64,000 nt of DNA from Pascua guehoae (GCA_001600415.1 BCJX01000018.1:340112-404111); one strand, 5' to 3'; positions 1 through 13,001 are shown, counted from the stretch's first letter. Numbers and translations are program-made. Notes: generated by a model from the letters alone, not told the origin.

Positions 1-54
1 CCGCCAGTACCCATCGAACGTCACGACATTGCTGCCGGGCACCTTTCCATGACG
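1..54. other. orphan fragment before the poly-C run
   Basis: These bases lie beyond the C run that interrupts the pyridoxal kinase gene. On the minus strand one frame stays open for all 54 bases (it includes GKVPGSN and VTFDGYWR), but it does not resemble the expected continuation of pyridoxal kinase after its ITPNQFE motif. It may be an exon of another gene brought next to the run by assembly, or intron sequence. No function is proposed. Confidence 0.3.

Positions 55-150
<96 letters not shown>
55..150. repeat. poly(C) homopolymer, 96 nt
   Basis: An unbroken run of 96 C on the plus strand (poly-G on the minus strand). It falls inside what should be an intron of the pyridoxal kinase gene, just after a GTGAGT donor. 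Such a long pure run is exceptional; a sequencing or assembly artefact at a contig edge is at least as likely as a real G-quadruplex-forming tract. Shorter C/G runs occur at 12922-12937 and 38941-38956. Confidence 0.95.
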
Positions 151-152
<2 letters not shown>

Positions 153-221
153 GAACAACCTGCTCACACATCTCTGCTCCCCGCCCCACGACGACACACT
201 TCCCTCGGCGTTCACACTCAC

Positions 222-1616
222 TCGGTCTCAAACTGGTTTGGTGTAATGATAGTCGCCTTGCGCAGCAGCTCCTTGTACACGGGCACGACGTCGGGGCTGA
301 CGTACAACCCCGTGCCGACATCGCCCATGACGGCTGTGGGTGAGCGAGTGCGGTGACAAGTGAGGAAGTCGTGTGCGGTATGGGGTATGGGGCTGGGGTG
401 TGGGGTATGCCCGTGGGGATGTGCCATGGGTAACGATTGAGCGTCACCTGTTCATTTGGCGCTGGAGGGACTCTCTGGTCCACTTTCACGCTCGACTGGG
501 GAGCGAGCCGAGGTGGCATCTCGTCTTCCACCCTACATGCTCGATAGAGGTTGACATTGATCCTTCACAGTGTTCGGGAGGAATCATCGCCGATACAACC
601 CATGAGCACCCCAGTGACCACCCCTCGTCTCCCCCAGCGCATTCCCAACCTGGCGGCGTACGGTCCACCTCGGCCCCTCGTGCACGCTCACAGCCATCTC
701 TGCCACAATTGCCCTCCTGCACAAGCACACCTCGTCCCAACGTCACACTCTCGCCGGCCTCACACTCACGATCAAGAACATACACCACCCCCTCGCGCTC
801 CATAATCCGCTCCACCTCGCGCTTGACGACCCCCAACGCCTCGGCGCCGGGAATGTACCCCGTCAAGACCCGCGCGTGGTCGGTGATGCCGTTGGTCCGC
901 AGTCCGGAAAACACGGCGGCGAGCTGCTCGGGGCTCGTCTTGTGCCCGTCCGTGTGGCCGTAGCCCGTGTGGTTTGAGAATTGGACCGTGTTCACCACGT
1001 CGACGTCGTAGCCGAGCATTTGGAGCGGGAACGTGGCCGCGCGGTTGCCTGGGTGGTGAGTGGGTGCGGGTGAGTGCGGGCGGGGGGGCCGTGGGGGAGA
1101 GCGGGGGGGGGGGGGGTCGCAGGAGGGAAGGTGAAGCCATAGGTTGCTGGGGCTGCTGGACAGCATTGGAACATAGGGTAAGGAAGGCCAGAGGGCCAGC
1201 AGGCAGCAGGACAGCAAGACAGCAGGCCAGAGGGACAGCAGGACAGCAGGACGGTAAGAGCAGTACAAGGACAGCGGGACACCATGGAGGCAGCAGATGA
1301 GCAAGACATTGTGCGCAAGCCGCAAAGCAGCGCCTACGGTAGTCACAGACAACAAGTGGAGACGACAAATGACCACCAAACACACCCGCCGATAAAGCCC
1401 AACACACGCGCACACGCACACAGCACACAGCACACACCCACTATCACTCATCACCACACCCCACTATCCCTCCCACGACTCCCCCACGACCATCCTAGCA
1501 TGCGCATGGCGCTATCCGCCCCGCGCATCACGTCAGGCCAACTCACCAACATAGCCAGACACGACATGGCTCTGGATCGACAGCACGTGGTTCTGGTCCA
1601 GCGGTGCGGGCGCCAT
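222..1616 (-). CDS. BUD16: pyridoxal kinase, 5' part only
   Basis: Phosphorylates pyridoxal/pyridoxine to the 5'-phosphate in the vitamin B6 salvage pathway (cytosolic, ribokinase-like fold). Exons on the minus strand: 1616-1547, 1048-770 and 333-222; splice phases agree. The joined product starts MAPAPLDQNHVLSIQSHVVS and contains the family motifs GYVGNRAATFPLQ, VDVVNTVQFSNHTGYGH, DPVMGD and ITPNQFE. The start ATG at 1616 is the first one in frame and fits the family N-terminus. The first intron is long for this genome (498 nt) and the second is 436 nt. After the third exon a GTGAGT donor leads into the 96-nt C run, and the ATP-binding C-terminal half is not found in the window, so the gene is truncated or misassembled here. 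Confidence 0.85.
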
Positions 1617-2503
1617 CTCGTCAAGTCAACAAGTCGTCAAGTCCTCTCCGTGCTTGTCTTGCTCGTTGGGCTGGTCGAGGCTGGGGAGTGTTGCGAGGAA
1701 AGAGATGTGAGTTGATTTCAGTACTGGTTTCCTAAATAGGGTCGTGGTGGATGCCGTTTCGGACCGAGGACCGTACCGAGTCGATCAGTCGCGGGGTCGC
1801 GGGGTCGGTTACTTGGCCACGTGATTTTCCATTCCAGTACGCGGGGGCGTAAGGCACGAGACGAGGCACCGCCACCACACCACCCATTTGTGTGTAGCAC
1901 AGCATACGACACGACACTTTGCATGTCCATACAGATAAATGTTGCGGGTAATCTTGCCTCTGTTGCGCTTTGCCTCGCTCTAAGAGGATAGGTATGAGCA
2001 AGCATGGTAGCGTGGCCGGGCATGGCCAACTGGGTCTCACCCGAGAGGGGTAGCAGCATGCTCGAAGTCACAGGGCTCAGAGGTCGAACAAGGCTAGAAT
2101 GATCGGTGTGGACAGGGATTGGCAAGATACAATCATGGCTCGCCCTGTTAGATTCTCGTGATCAAAGTACCAATGTGAGGTGCAACAAATCATACCCCTA
2201 CGCTGTCCTTACAGCCCCCCGGTATCCAAACCGATGGTGGGGCCGAAACAGGCAGTGAATGATGATGTCCGGAGGCAGCTGGAACCGTGTCCTCCTGTAG
2301 GCCGTAGGCTGGGCGCATCCCGTGTACTGTACCTCTGCACGCTGGGAGCGACCCCTGAAACTCGAGCCCAACGATGGAAGAACACCCCCAAACCTAGCAC
2401 AGAACCACTGCCGCCTCCTCAACTCGATGCATCACACAGCATGTGTGTACCACGACCTAGCATACCAAGACAACTCATATTCCACTACTATCCACGACAA
2501 AGG
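1617..2503. other. intergenic, pyridoxal kinase promoter and RAV1 3' side
   Basis: Both flanking genes are on the minus strand, so this holds the 5' flank of the pyridoxal kinase gene and the 3' end of RAV1. Open frames here lack conserved motifs and splice logic. Nothing else recognised. Confidence 0.6.
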
Positions 2504-5500
2504 CTAAAAGTTGAACGCATCCATGTTGAATTCCATCGCGCCCTGCTGCACGTCCTGCTTGAGCTCCTTCATGAGGTTTCCAATCATGCGTGGTGGCGTC
2601 TTTGGTTCTGGTGGTGGCGCCTTCTCTGCTGGTGGCGGCGTCTTGATGGTCACTCGTGGTACGCGGTCCTGAGGCGCAGGCGATTTGGGTGGCGTCTTTG
2701 CTGGAGACGCCATTTGGCCAGGCGACACACTAGCCGGGGACGCCATGAATGGCGAGAGCGTGTCTTGGGCGGGTTTGCCGGCCGTCTTTGTGTCACCGTT
2801 GGGAGCACTGAAGCCCGCAAAGTTGGAGAAAAAGTCTGTGGCGGCAGCATTCGCTTCGGCCGCCTTGGTATCCACGCCGACGGGCGGACTCGACGCGCGC
2901 GTCGGCGGCTCGGTGGTCTCGGCCAGCACGTCCATGTCCATGAGCATATTTTCGCGGCCCTTGTTGGCAAGCATAAACGACGCGCGGCGGCGGGGTGTAA
3001 TAGGCGACAAGGACGCCCGCCGCGCGCGCACAGGGGAAATGTCGCGACCCCCTGCCCGTGTCGGTGTGAGCACGAGCGGCGGGGGACGCTGCTTTGGCGG
3101 CGGGAAGAAGGGCCGATCGAATGACCACGACGATAGCAGGTCGAGACCGAGCGGGTGGCAGCCTGTATGTTAACGTCAAGCTCACCCACGGTAGTGACTC
3201 TCAACTCACCCATTCGGCAAAAGACGCGCGCATTGTGGAGGACAAAGTCAAACTCGAGCTTTGCGGGGATCTCGGCTGTGCCCTTTGCCGTCTGCAGGGT
3301 GCGTGCCTTGAGGTGTTGGAACAGGAGTAAGAGAGATGGGTCGTCATTGTCTGGGGGACCGACGGTGAGCTTGGCAGCGTCGGTGTTGTCTTCCGACCAT
3401 GCTGCGGCGACCTCCTCCATCGGAGACTGGGCGTGTGAGCAGGACGGAATTTGGGTCAGGCGAGCAGCACCGTTCCCCAGACTCACAATCAACACGCGCA
3501 CGGCCAGGTCCCTGCGCTTGAGCATCCACAATGCCCACGACGCGAGCCATCGGTGGCCACCACCAAAGGCGATCGGCAGCACCGTGTCGGACAAGACCCA
3601 GCGGAGGAGCGGGCCGTCGCCTTCGACGCACCGCGCGAGCGCAACCGCCAGCTGCCAGTCGTCGAGCTGGCGCAGACACACGGTGATTGCGTCCTTTGGC
3701 GCTCCCGCCAGCATGAAAAATGCCGCAGCATACTCTTGAGGCCGTCAGTCGAGTTCCTGCAATTCGGGCAAAACATACCGTATCGCTGCTTGCTCAGGAG
3801 GGCATAGGCATTCTTCGCCGCGGCCGTTTTCCACCGCTCAGTCGTAAAGTCGTTGGCGAGGAACTTTATCATCAACGACTGTTCCCTGTGTCCCGGCGCC
3901 TGGCGCCACAGCCCGTGTACGACTTGCTTCTTGCCCAAGGCAAAGAACAACAGCGAGCTCGATGTCGGATCGCGGTTCTCGTCGGCCATGAAACGGTTGC
4001 GCGCAATAACTTCCACCTGCGTGCGCTAGAGAGTGAGCCACTGGAACACCCAAGCGTCACTCACGAGAGCCTCCTGGTTGTGCATCCATAAAAACACACC
4101 GAGCCGCTTGGCGTCGTCCCACATCATCTTTCCGTTTTCGCACGACGCTGTAGCAGCCTGCAAGAGCACTTCCTGGCTTTCGGAATGTGTCGCCCAGACA
4201 ATGTTACGGAACGAGATGCGCGCATGGGCTGCAGGCACGACACTGTTGGCCGTAGACGTGCCATTGGGCATTGGCGTGGCCGCGCCGCTCGCGGCACCAC
4301 GGCGGGTACGGTTGACAAACGAGCGGATCGACGTGAGGTAGCGCATTCCACAGACGTCGAGGCTGCGGCGCGACCGCTCCACTTCGAGCGTCGCCTGGGC
4401 GAGGGTTGCGAGCGACGACTTTTCCATGTGCGTGAGGGGGATTATGACGTTGCCGTCGAGGCGCTCAACCAGGTCCTGCACCAAGGCGGCGTCGAATTCG
4501 TCGTCGTCGTCATCCCTGGACGTCAGCCAAGGTCAAGCGGAACACTCTTACGTCTTTCTTTGCGCTGGAGCAAGAGCAAAGAGGTCCGAGTAGTCGGCCG
4601 CCTTTTGGACACGCTGTTGAACCTTTTTGGTATGGAAGTCGAGCGGGTCAAGGCGTTCGAAAACGAGCCTCCGCCGGCCTTCGGCCTCGCACTTGCGCAG
4701 CGACTTGACCAGCTGAATGAGAATACGCTTGACAAGGTCGATTTTGTCTGGCATTAGCATACACTCAAACTCTCATAATGTACATACCCCACTGCAGACA
4801 CTGGTGAAGCACGGTGGGATGGAAGTCGAATAGCGGACCGTTTTCGTGCGCAATGAGCTGGAAAATGTCCTCGGGCTCGTCTTCGTGTAGCTCTTCATCA
4901 GGCTCCTCGAGGAAACGGCTGAACAGGTAGATTTCGTTCCCGGTGGCAATCGCGAGGGAGCCGCCAGCAATCCAGATCGAGTCGCCGATGGGCACAGACG
5001 TGTACGCCCGCATGTTGATCTGCAAGAAAGGTGCCCAGCCCGGTGTGATGTCGACATAGCTCATGCGCTGCTCACACACGAGGGTGACGTGGTGCGGGAA
5101 GCCCACGGCAAGCACCGACTGGAGATCCATCGTCGTCGTCCAGTCGAGGTCCTGCACAATCTCGCCCTTGTCGAACACTTGGGTGTGCTCGAGACCAGTG
5201 GAAAACTCGGAAACATTCGAGTCCCAGATGGTCATCTCGTGCCGTCCGTCGGAAAGTTCAGTCACTAGAAAGTCAGTATCATGTCTGACAACCCCGAGCA
5301 TACCTAGCACAGTCTTCTTCCGTGAACTGCACCGTGCAAGAACGACATCCTTCTTTTCGGTTCGAACCAAGCCACTGCGCACCCAGGCAGCACCACTGGT
5401 GTCGTTGCAGCCATCCTTGTGCATGACGCTGCGCCGGCGCTCTCCAATGAGGTGCTGGCCGAGGCGAGGCGTCCAGAACTCGAGTACACCCGAATCAGAC

Positions 5501-7820
5501 ACGGTGACGACCATGTCCTGCAGAGGGGTATCCGTCTCCCAGTCGACTGTCGACGAGTGCCAACCCATTGGGTCAACAGGGAGGATGAAGCGGGGCTTCT
5601 TGCCGTCTTCCACTGGAAGGTGCGAGTGGGAGATTAACGTGACAATGGGCTTTTCGCTGCGGTAGATGGAAGCCGATCTGAGCGTCAGCACAGACTGTGA
5701 CGAATACGCGTACCTCATGCTGTGGACAGGGCTATCGGGCTCTTCCATCAACCGGGACATTCTCTTTGTTGGTGTGGCTAGCGGGTTGCCAAGCTCTTGT
5801 CGTGGCGAAGTGGGCGCTGGGTCGACGCGCCACACCCACGCCATGCCACTCTCGGCAACGGCCATAATAACAGCCCGGCGCGTACGCCGCTTGCGCGCGC
5901 TGTATCCGTCGTCGATATCCGAAACTGCCAATAGCATCTTGATCTCATCGCCGACCTTGGGGTTAAAGTGCGGCATGATAACAGGCTCTGTCGGTCTCCC
6001 GTCACCGGGGTCGAGATGCTGAAGCGTGACCCTCGGACCCTCCTCTGTAACGCAGTAGGACGCGATACCACGGCCCTTGGCATAAATGGTGTAGAGGCAC
6101 GGCATGGCTGGTGCGGTCCACTGGCCCTTACCGACGAGTGCCGTCAACCTGGACCCATGCGAGATCTTGCCCAACTTGCGCTTCTCCCACACGCCCACCT
6201 CGCCGTCCTTGCCAATCGCCAAGAGAGCACGGCCATTGGGCGTCCGGGTGAATTCCTGGATATCCTGCGACATGAGGACGGACAAGTCCTCAAAGTCGAT
6301 AGGCGGCGAAGCCAGGAATACACCGCTCTTGCCATCGAGCAGGTCTGAAAGCGAGAAACGCAGGAGCGACAGGTCCGAGTTGTCATCGCAGGGTGGGAAG
6401 GCGAGGTAGAGTGCGTCGGAAAAGACGATACAGCCACTCGGCGACCAGTTGCCATCGAGTTCGAGGTCGGTAAACGTCAGTGGCGCCGTCTGGATCAGAG
6501 TCGGCGGCTTGCGGTCAAGATTGAGGATGGCCCGGAGACTCAGTGTCCCATCTGGACCAAACCACGCCACGACATCGAGCTCGTCGGCATCGACTGCTTC
6601 GAGCGTCTTGCGCACAAGTGTCTCGAGATTGTCCCTTTTCAGCACCTCCTTGGCGGCCGCACGCAGCACATCAGCATCTGGTACCCAGAGCGCACCAAAC
6701 CCGTCGGCTCGTTTGGAGCCGGCTGGGTCCAAGAACGATCGGTGGTCCACAGCGTACAAGAGCTGGAACCACGTGGGGTCATCGAGCACAGCCGCATAAA
6801 TGCGAAGCACGGCGTTGGATGAAATGACATAGAGCTGCGCCTCGGACGCGCGCCGCCATCGGATCCACGAGATGGGTCGCGGCTGGCGCACCGTCTGGGG
6901 TTCACCAGATGCCTCGCCCCGCCGGCCAAGCGCCTGGATGAACACCCCACGGCCGTCCTGTCGTCGTCAGTTTCCCGTCAAATGAGAGGGCGCACCTGAT
7001 AATACCATGCAACGTGGCTCAATGCCGGCGCAAGGGAGACGATGGGACTAGAATCCGTGCGGCTGCTGTTAGCACTGCCTGGCCGTGGCCTCTCACCTGG
7101 CCCAGACGTGGTCCCAGACGACGACCTCGGCGTCTGCTAGGCGCCACACCTCGATACCACGCTGGGTGCCAAGGACAAGTGTGCCTGCGGTCAGTTGTGC
7201 AGATACCTCCTCGCCCGTCCCGGGGATACTCACCCTTGCTGTAATCAAGAGATGTGATCGGCGCGCTTCCAACAACAGTCGAGTGGACCTTCCAGCTCGT
7301 CTTGTATTCCCACAACATGACATGTGACCGGCACCACGCGACGATCTGTTCCGTCAGCTGCCGGACCGCGAAGCATTCCTTTACACGGGCTCCGCACTAT
7401 TCCGCGCCACTTTGTGTACGCCCGCACGACTCCCACTCACCATGTCCCCAGTCGCAACCACGCCTTCGACATCGCGCGCGCCGGATGGCCCTGCACGGTG
7501 CGGGAGAGCCTCCCAGAACGGCAGCGTTTCGTGCAGTGCGCCATCAGGGGCGACGAGAACAACGTTTGTAGATGAGGGATAGGCCTGGGTACATTAGCAT
7601 CACCATCCACGTCGGCACAGTGTTGCCTATGAGCCTGCACCCCCGCGCACATGCCCATCCAGCGCCAAGACGGAGACCGCAGGTGGGTGGGCAGTGCTCG
7701 TCGCTCGCACACTCGGCAACGCACAAAGTAACCACCGCCCAGGCCAGAAACTGCCGCCAAGCCCTGGCACGAGCCGGCGAGCGGGCGGCCGGGGATGGCC
7801 TGCCTGAGCTTGAGAGACAT
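2504..7820 (-). CDS. RAV1: RAVE complex subunit Rav1 / DmX-like
   Basis: Scaffold of the RAVE complex, which with Rav2 and Skp1 reassembles the V1 and V0 sectors of the vacuolar H+-ATPase. Exons: 7820-7725, 7584-7441, 7345-7234, 7184-7097, 7047-6996, 6957-4788, 4747-4552, 4515-4065, 4016-3779, 3734-3210 and 3162-2504. The largest holds two in-frame micro-introns, 5713-5678 (36 nt) and 5303-5265 (39 nt). Removing all introns gives about 1551 residues with consistent phases. The N-terminus (IPGRP, then YFAYPSSTNVVLV) and beta-propeller match Rav1. The Rav1 C domain is clear: ILDFG-like blocks DLDWTTTMD, VGFPHHV, PIGDSIWIAGG, ARNRFMADENRDP, HGLWR, LANDF and KNAYALLSK. The last 170 residues are Pro/Ser-rich, as often seen at fungal Rav1 ends. 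Confidence 0.93.
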
Positions 7821-8331
7821 GAGTGTTTGGGGGTGGGGGTGGTTGTTACAAGATGCAATCTCGATGGATGGTGGTCTCGGAGATGGTTGGCGTCATTGGA
7901 GGCGGAGGGCCCCGGAGGGTGGAGGCACCAGCCTGACATTGGGTGAGCCTGATAATTTGCAACACAGGGGGGCAGACGTGACGTATGTACAAAGCACGTT
8001 TTGTGCCTGGGAGGAAGGGATGGATGGTTTGCCCCAGACATGGCAACCACCCGCCACTGTCACTACTACTGTACTTGCCACATGAGGATGTCAAGTCCAT
8101 CCAGTTAGGACGAGTTAGGAAGCACCACGCTGCAACCGTCAATAGCCTTGATGCTGAGATATACGGGCAAAACCCTACAGGACACAACAGTATACAACAC
8201 AGCAATTGTGTCGAAAGCGATGACATTTCTCAGTGATAAATACTACAAAAATACTTGCCGAAGGTCATTGGTACCCCCGTGCCAAGGCAGAAAATCGGCC
8301 ACTGGTTGAGACTCACTCGCCAGGAGCGGGG
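7821..8331. other. intergenic, RAV1 upstream region
   Basis: Lies 5' of RAV1 and 3' of the membrane glycoprotein gene (both minus strand). No conserved ORF, RNA gene or repeat seen. Confidence 0.6.
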
Positions 8332-10259
8332 TCACAGTGTACTCCTCTCGGTACCTTCCCCACCCTCGATGGGAGACGCGATGTGAGGGGGGTCGGCCTC
8401 GTTCATCCATTCTGCGTTGTAACTGGGAGGGACTGTCTGGATGGGCATGATACGACCCATGTCTGTTTCTTGCCCGAGACGTGCATTGTTCCGGAATCGA
8501 CGCCAGGGGCGGGACGGTCTCCCGATAACAAAGTGGTTCTGAGCCGGGTCGGTAGAAGTACCAGGGAAGGAGGTGTGCTTTGTGTCACGAACCGTCGAGG
8601 ACGTTGTTGTTGTCGCCGTGTCCGAGACATCCGTGCCCGTCGTACTCATCGCGCTCCCAAAACCAAACGTAGACACCTGCATTGCTGGCGATTCACCGGT
8701 TTGCATGCTCGTTGTACGAGTCTGCGGCGCGTGCTGTGAATCGGGGTGAAAGGAGGATTCGGGGGAGAGTGGGCTTGATGGTGCATTCGTTGCAACGAGT
8801 CCGCTTCTTGTTTGTGAGCCAAACGCAGCGGTTGTGTGTGGAAAAGTGCAATGCTTACTTTGGGGGGCTGGGCGAAGGCTTGTCCGATGTTGACATTGTT
8901 GGTGGATGAGAGGGAAGAGACCGCTGAGGTTTATCCCGGCGTCTGCGCCTGAGAAGAACGAAGGCCAAAATGATGGCGGCGACTGCCACGAGAGCACCGA
9001 CGACGCCACCCGCGATGGCGCCCACGTTGGTTTTCTTTGCCGGTGGGCTGCTCCCGGTGGCAGAATCCGAGTTGCTGGTGGCGTTGGTGCCAGAGCTGTT
9101 CGTTGAACCGTCCTCGGCCTGGTTAATCTCGTCGGGGTTGCATTTTGAACTGTGCTTTAGATCATAGTACGAGCTACCAGTGGGTTAAACTCACCACGTG
9201 CTCAAGTAATACCGCATTTTCCACAAGGAGAGCGTAGTATTCGCTCCACTTGCTGGCATGAGGTTGGAGATTACCAGCTGGTACTGGACGATGGGGTCCA
9301 GGACTGTCTGGTACGCCAATGCCCCTGTAGTAAACCGTGGTGTGTCTGTGCGCGAGACAAACGGTGAGGGCATGCCGTTCGGGGGACTTGGCGTTAAGTC
9401 GACCATGTACATGTACCCGTTCTCGCTGGTCGTGGACAACACCTCCATATATGACGTGTTGGCAGGCACATCGAGGGAAACGCTGGTGTTCTGTGTGGTG
9501 TAGATGTTTGAATAGGAATACGTGCAATTGGGTTCGTCGACGCCACAGATCCGGGGAGATGACACCCAGCCCTTCTCGAAATCGAACGACGGGTTGGGTT
9601 GCTGCACGGTTGGCAACACGGATGAAAAAAACGTCTGAGAATATCGGTCATGGATGGGTCACGCCTGTCGATGAGTTAGTTCATGTTGACTCTGTGGATA
9701 TGGCTTACGCGTCGGTGGCAATGCCGGTCGTAAAGGTCACATTGTTGAGCGCAACAAAACCCGAAATGAGCATGAGCTCTGCAGTGTGGTAGCCATACGG
9801 TAGACCGTTTGCAGCGGCGATGAGGGTTGCGTTCGATCCGGCTGGCGCGCCTTCTATCTCTGACGAGAGGGTTGGACGTTCAGACGGTGCGAATTGGACC
9901 TCGTTATCCACAGTCAGGCGAATTGTTGTTCCCTCATCGACCGACCCCCAGTAGTAGACGGCTGTGCCAACCCACCCAAGGGTCACTTTGGCACCGCTCA
10001 GTGACGTGACATGGGCAGTAATGCCCGTAGCGCGGAAACCATACTGTGGATATGTCGGCCACGGACGTTCAGTGTCGGTCATATTCCATGCCGTTGAGGG
10101 CGGAGCTGGGTGCCCTCTTCCAGACCACGGGTCGTATGCGAGAATGCAATCTGTGTCGCGGATCGTAATGTTCATGTGGTGAGTGACAAGGACAGCACCT
10201 ACAGAGGTAGCTATCGCTGCCCATGTCGTGAATGTTCGTCCAAGCAAGGAGACGAGCAT
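8332..10259 (-). CDS. single-pass membrane glycoprotein, unknown role
   Basis: Predicted type I surface protein; family not recognised. Exons: 10259-9709, about 9634-9195, 9149-8859 and 8806-8332. The N-terminus (MLVSLLGRTFTTWAAIATSV) looks like a signal peptide. About 330 ectodomain residues carry many N-glycosylation sequons (NIT, NMT, NAT, NVT, NCT, NTS, NTT, NSS). A 25-residue transmembrane helix in exon 3 runs from VGAIAGGVV to ILAFVLL and is followed by five Arg, so the Ser/Thr/Pro-rich tail faces the cytosol. This layout is common among fungal wall-facing proteins, but no named domain is visible. Exon 1 ends in phase 2 while exon 2 opens in phase 0 next to seven T, so either a splice site is missed or there is a one-base error near 9625-9631. 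Confidence 0.7.
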
Positions 10260-13001
10260 GACTTTGAGTAAGTATGTCGATAGAAATGAGCAGGAGAGAT
10301 GACATGAACCGCATTGCTACGAGGAGTATCTCTTCTCCAGACGTGGTTTGCCGATGGCCTTGACCCGTCCACCCCGCGAAAGTTGAGGCACCTGGGCCAA
10401 GGGCCCAGGATGAACGAACGTCGGGACTCTGTAAAGTTTCAACTGCAGGAGTACATGTGTTATGCTGAGCACTTAAGGTTGTGCTACAGAAGCTGGCCTC
10501 CCAGTAGTGGGCGCGACAACGGCACAGAGGAACAGCTTGGCCTCCCGCGTCATCACAACTTACCACATGCAGCATTCGTGTGGTCGTCGGATGACCATCA
10601 CCCATTTCTTATGTCTACGGCCTTGAAGCATGTCCTCGTGGCCTCTGTACAGAAGACGGACGCGTCAGGAAGATGTGCTGGGAGCGGAATCTGACGCTGG
10701 AGCTTACCCCTTGGCCTTTTCCGGGATTTTTAGCTTTACCGTGTACGTTTTTCACGTAACCAGGTAACCAACCATAATCGCCCTGCCGAGGCAGTCCCCG
10801 GGCTTCCAAGAAGCGCTGAGGGCCGCATAGCATCCAGAGAGTTGGATCTCGTAGAAAAGGAACAGCAAGATAGTAGTGATGTTCTGGGTGAATTGAGGTC
10901 CCGTGCTCCCGTAGCAAATCGGCCCGGCGTTTGTATCCTCGTCCTTGATCACCGGTTGCCTGTTGCCCGAAGTGCACCACTACGCCACCGCAAACTCGTT
11001 CGCCGAAGCAGCTAGGTGAAACACACAGCAGAAGAACAGAAGGCATGTTGCAGATGTAGCGTGTTTCTTCACCTGTCCACAATACCCACGATATATGTGA
11101 CGTCCGTTGTTGCCTCAATCCTGGTATGTATTTCGTGGTGGTGTAACAGTCGCTCGCCATGATGTCCGTGCTGATTATTTGGCCAGGTCGCGCGTATTGT
11201 CTCAACAAAAGTTCTGCTGTCTTCACCCTGAAACGCGTGTTTCAACTCCGTACCCAAATTTACCCTCCCAGCCACCCTATTCTCGTGCGCGCCATCGCGA
11301 TCCTTACCTCTCCACAAACTTACCTCGGCAGGTCTGAGTAAAATAACATCGTGGCATGGGTCGGCTCTATTCCCGAACGATATCATGGAGGCGCGTGGCT
11401 GGTACTGAGATGAGGCTTGCCGTCCAGTTGGCATGGCGCTGGTAACGTTGCCTTTCCCGCGACTCGACTTGTTGGTTTGAAAGTGAAAATTGTTGTCATG
11501 ACTCGGCTGGCTGCATCGGTCCAGTTCGTCGGTCGGAACTCGCTCGGCCCTGATCCAAGTTTCACTGCTCACACCTGTTTATTCAAAACTCATCAACTCG
11601 TTTCCCATTCATCACTGGCCAGTCTGGAAGGCTGAGGTTGCAGATTCAGAGGTGACATTGCTCCGCAAGTGTCCGTTGGCGAACTGGAACGCCCCAACTG
11701 GAACGCCGTCCCCGTTTGTCCGACCACTTCGGAAACACCCATCTCCATCGTCGTGCCCAGCCTCGGGAGTCTGTCCCCTTGTTGAACTAAAGGGCCGAGC
11801 AATACGCGATGGCAATATGGCGCCTGGAGGTCGGCAGACCAATTGGCTTGCCTGAGCGACCCCTTCAAAGCGGCATCTAATCTGCCCGAGTGCCAGTGGA
11901 GAAGCTAGAGAGGACGATTGCCACCAGCGTTTCAACCAAAGAACATGGACCGCTCGAGGAAAAACATGCACGGTCTTGGCATCTAACTTTGAACCGAAGG
12001 TCATTTGCCATTGCCCTTCGTCCGCCCACGAGGGTTCCAAAGGCTGGGGCGCAAAAACCACGGCAAAAACGCGTTAACATGTGGGACCGAGCTTGTTGCA
12101 AGGGGTTTTCCGCCCTCGGTAGCCAAGAAGTGGCTTGTGCACGAGGGGCATGTGGGTGTATCGTATGTGGCATGTGTCGTGTGAGCGGTGCCACAGTCCC
12201 TGGCACGCATTCTGAAGGCCAATAAAACGAGGCAGACGTCGATGGGCGCCACTGCCAAGCGGACTTGACCACCACTGCACGGTCGTGGCGTCTCCACCGG
12301 ACCATAGAGGCCGGAGGAGGCTTTGCGTACGGAGCTGGCCGTTGAACCATGCTGGATCTGGGCTCTGGACCATTTGCCAAGAAAAAAAGTTGATCTAAGC
12401 GAGGTCTGGATGGCGTTCGAGATCAGCAGCCGTCAAGCAACAAAACATATGCGGCATTGAGCCAGCAAGATCTCTTGGCCACAATGCCAAAAGGAACCCG
12501 CTTGGCCCCATGGGTGAAGCGAACATAGCGAATGATACTCCATGGAGCGCACAGAGCGGTCAGTGTTAGCGAGTGGGTCCCCGCCCAGACCACTGATTTG
12601 GCCCTCGTCACCGTGTCCCCGGATCGAATCATGGCATTGTGAAAACTAGTCCGTCGTTCTCTTCTTCTTTAGCCGCCACTTTGCCTCTCAGTCCCACCCC
12701 CGTCTTGCGGTGCGATCACCTTGGCACGGGCCCCAAAACCGTTCCCAACAGTCCGGGGACCCGGGAACACAGTGCACAACCAACCATGCCTTGCTGCGAT
12801 CCGAGTTGACCACATGATGATTGGGTCGCTCCTGCCTAGCTCGTCGAGATGCATTAAAAACCCCACACGATGAGACCCAATGAGGCCCCCCATCGCCAGC
12901 AACTACCCCGCGCTTCCTCTACCCCCCCCCCCCCNCCTTGGCCACCATCCTTTACTTGACTCTTCTTCCAACTCTCTAATCTCGTTCTCACACCAACCCA
13001 C
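10260..13001. other. 2.7-kb stretch without a recognised gene
   Basis: Divergent upstream region shared by the membrane glycoprotein (minus) and the MFS transporter (plus). Open frames here are short, change composition along their length and show no family motif. A C-rich run with one ambiguous base (n at 12935) sits 66 bases before the MFS start. No tRNA fold found. Confidence 0.5.
12922..12937. repeat. C-rich run with an ambiguous base
   Basis: Thirteen C, then n at 12935, then two C. It shows the assembly is uncertain at homopolymers, which bears on the reading-frame breaks noted elsewhere. It lies in the probable 5' UTR or promoter of the MFS gene. Confidence 0.9.

Noticed and set aside
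21..246. Poly-Gly and poly-Pro frames across the C run
   Set aside because: Trivial translation of a homopolymer.
486..1457. 323-codon continuous minus-strand frame over pyridoxal kinase
   Set aside because: Only its middle part (770-1048) is coding; the rest reads through the flanking introns.
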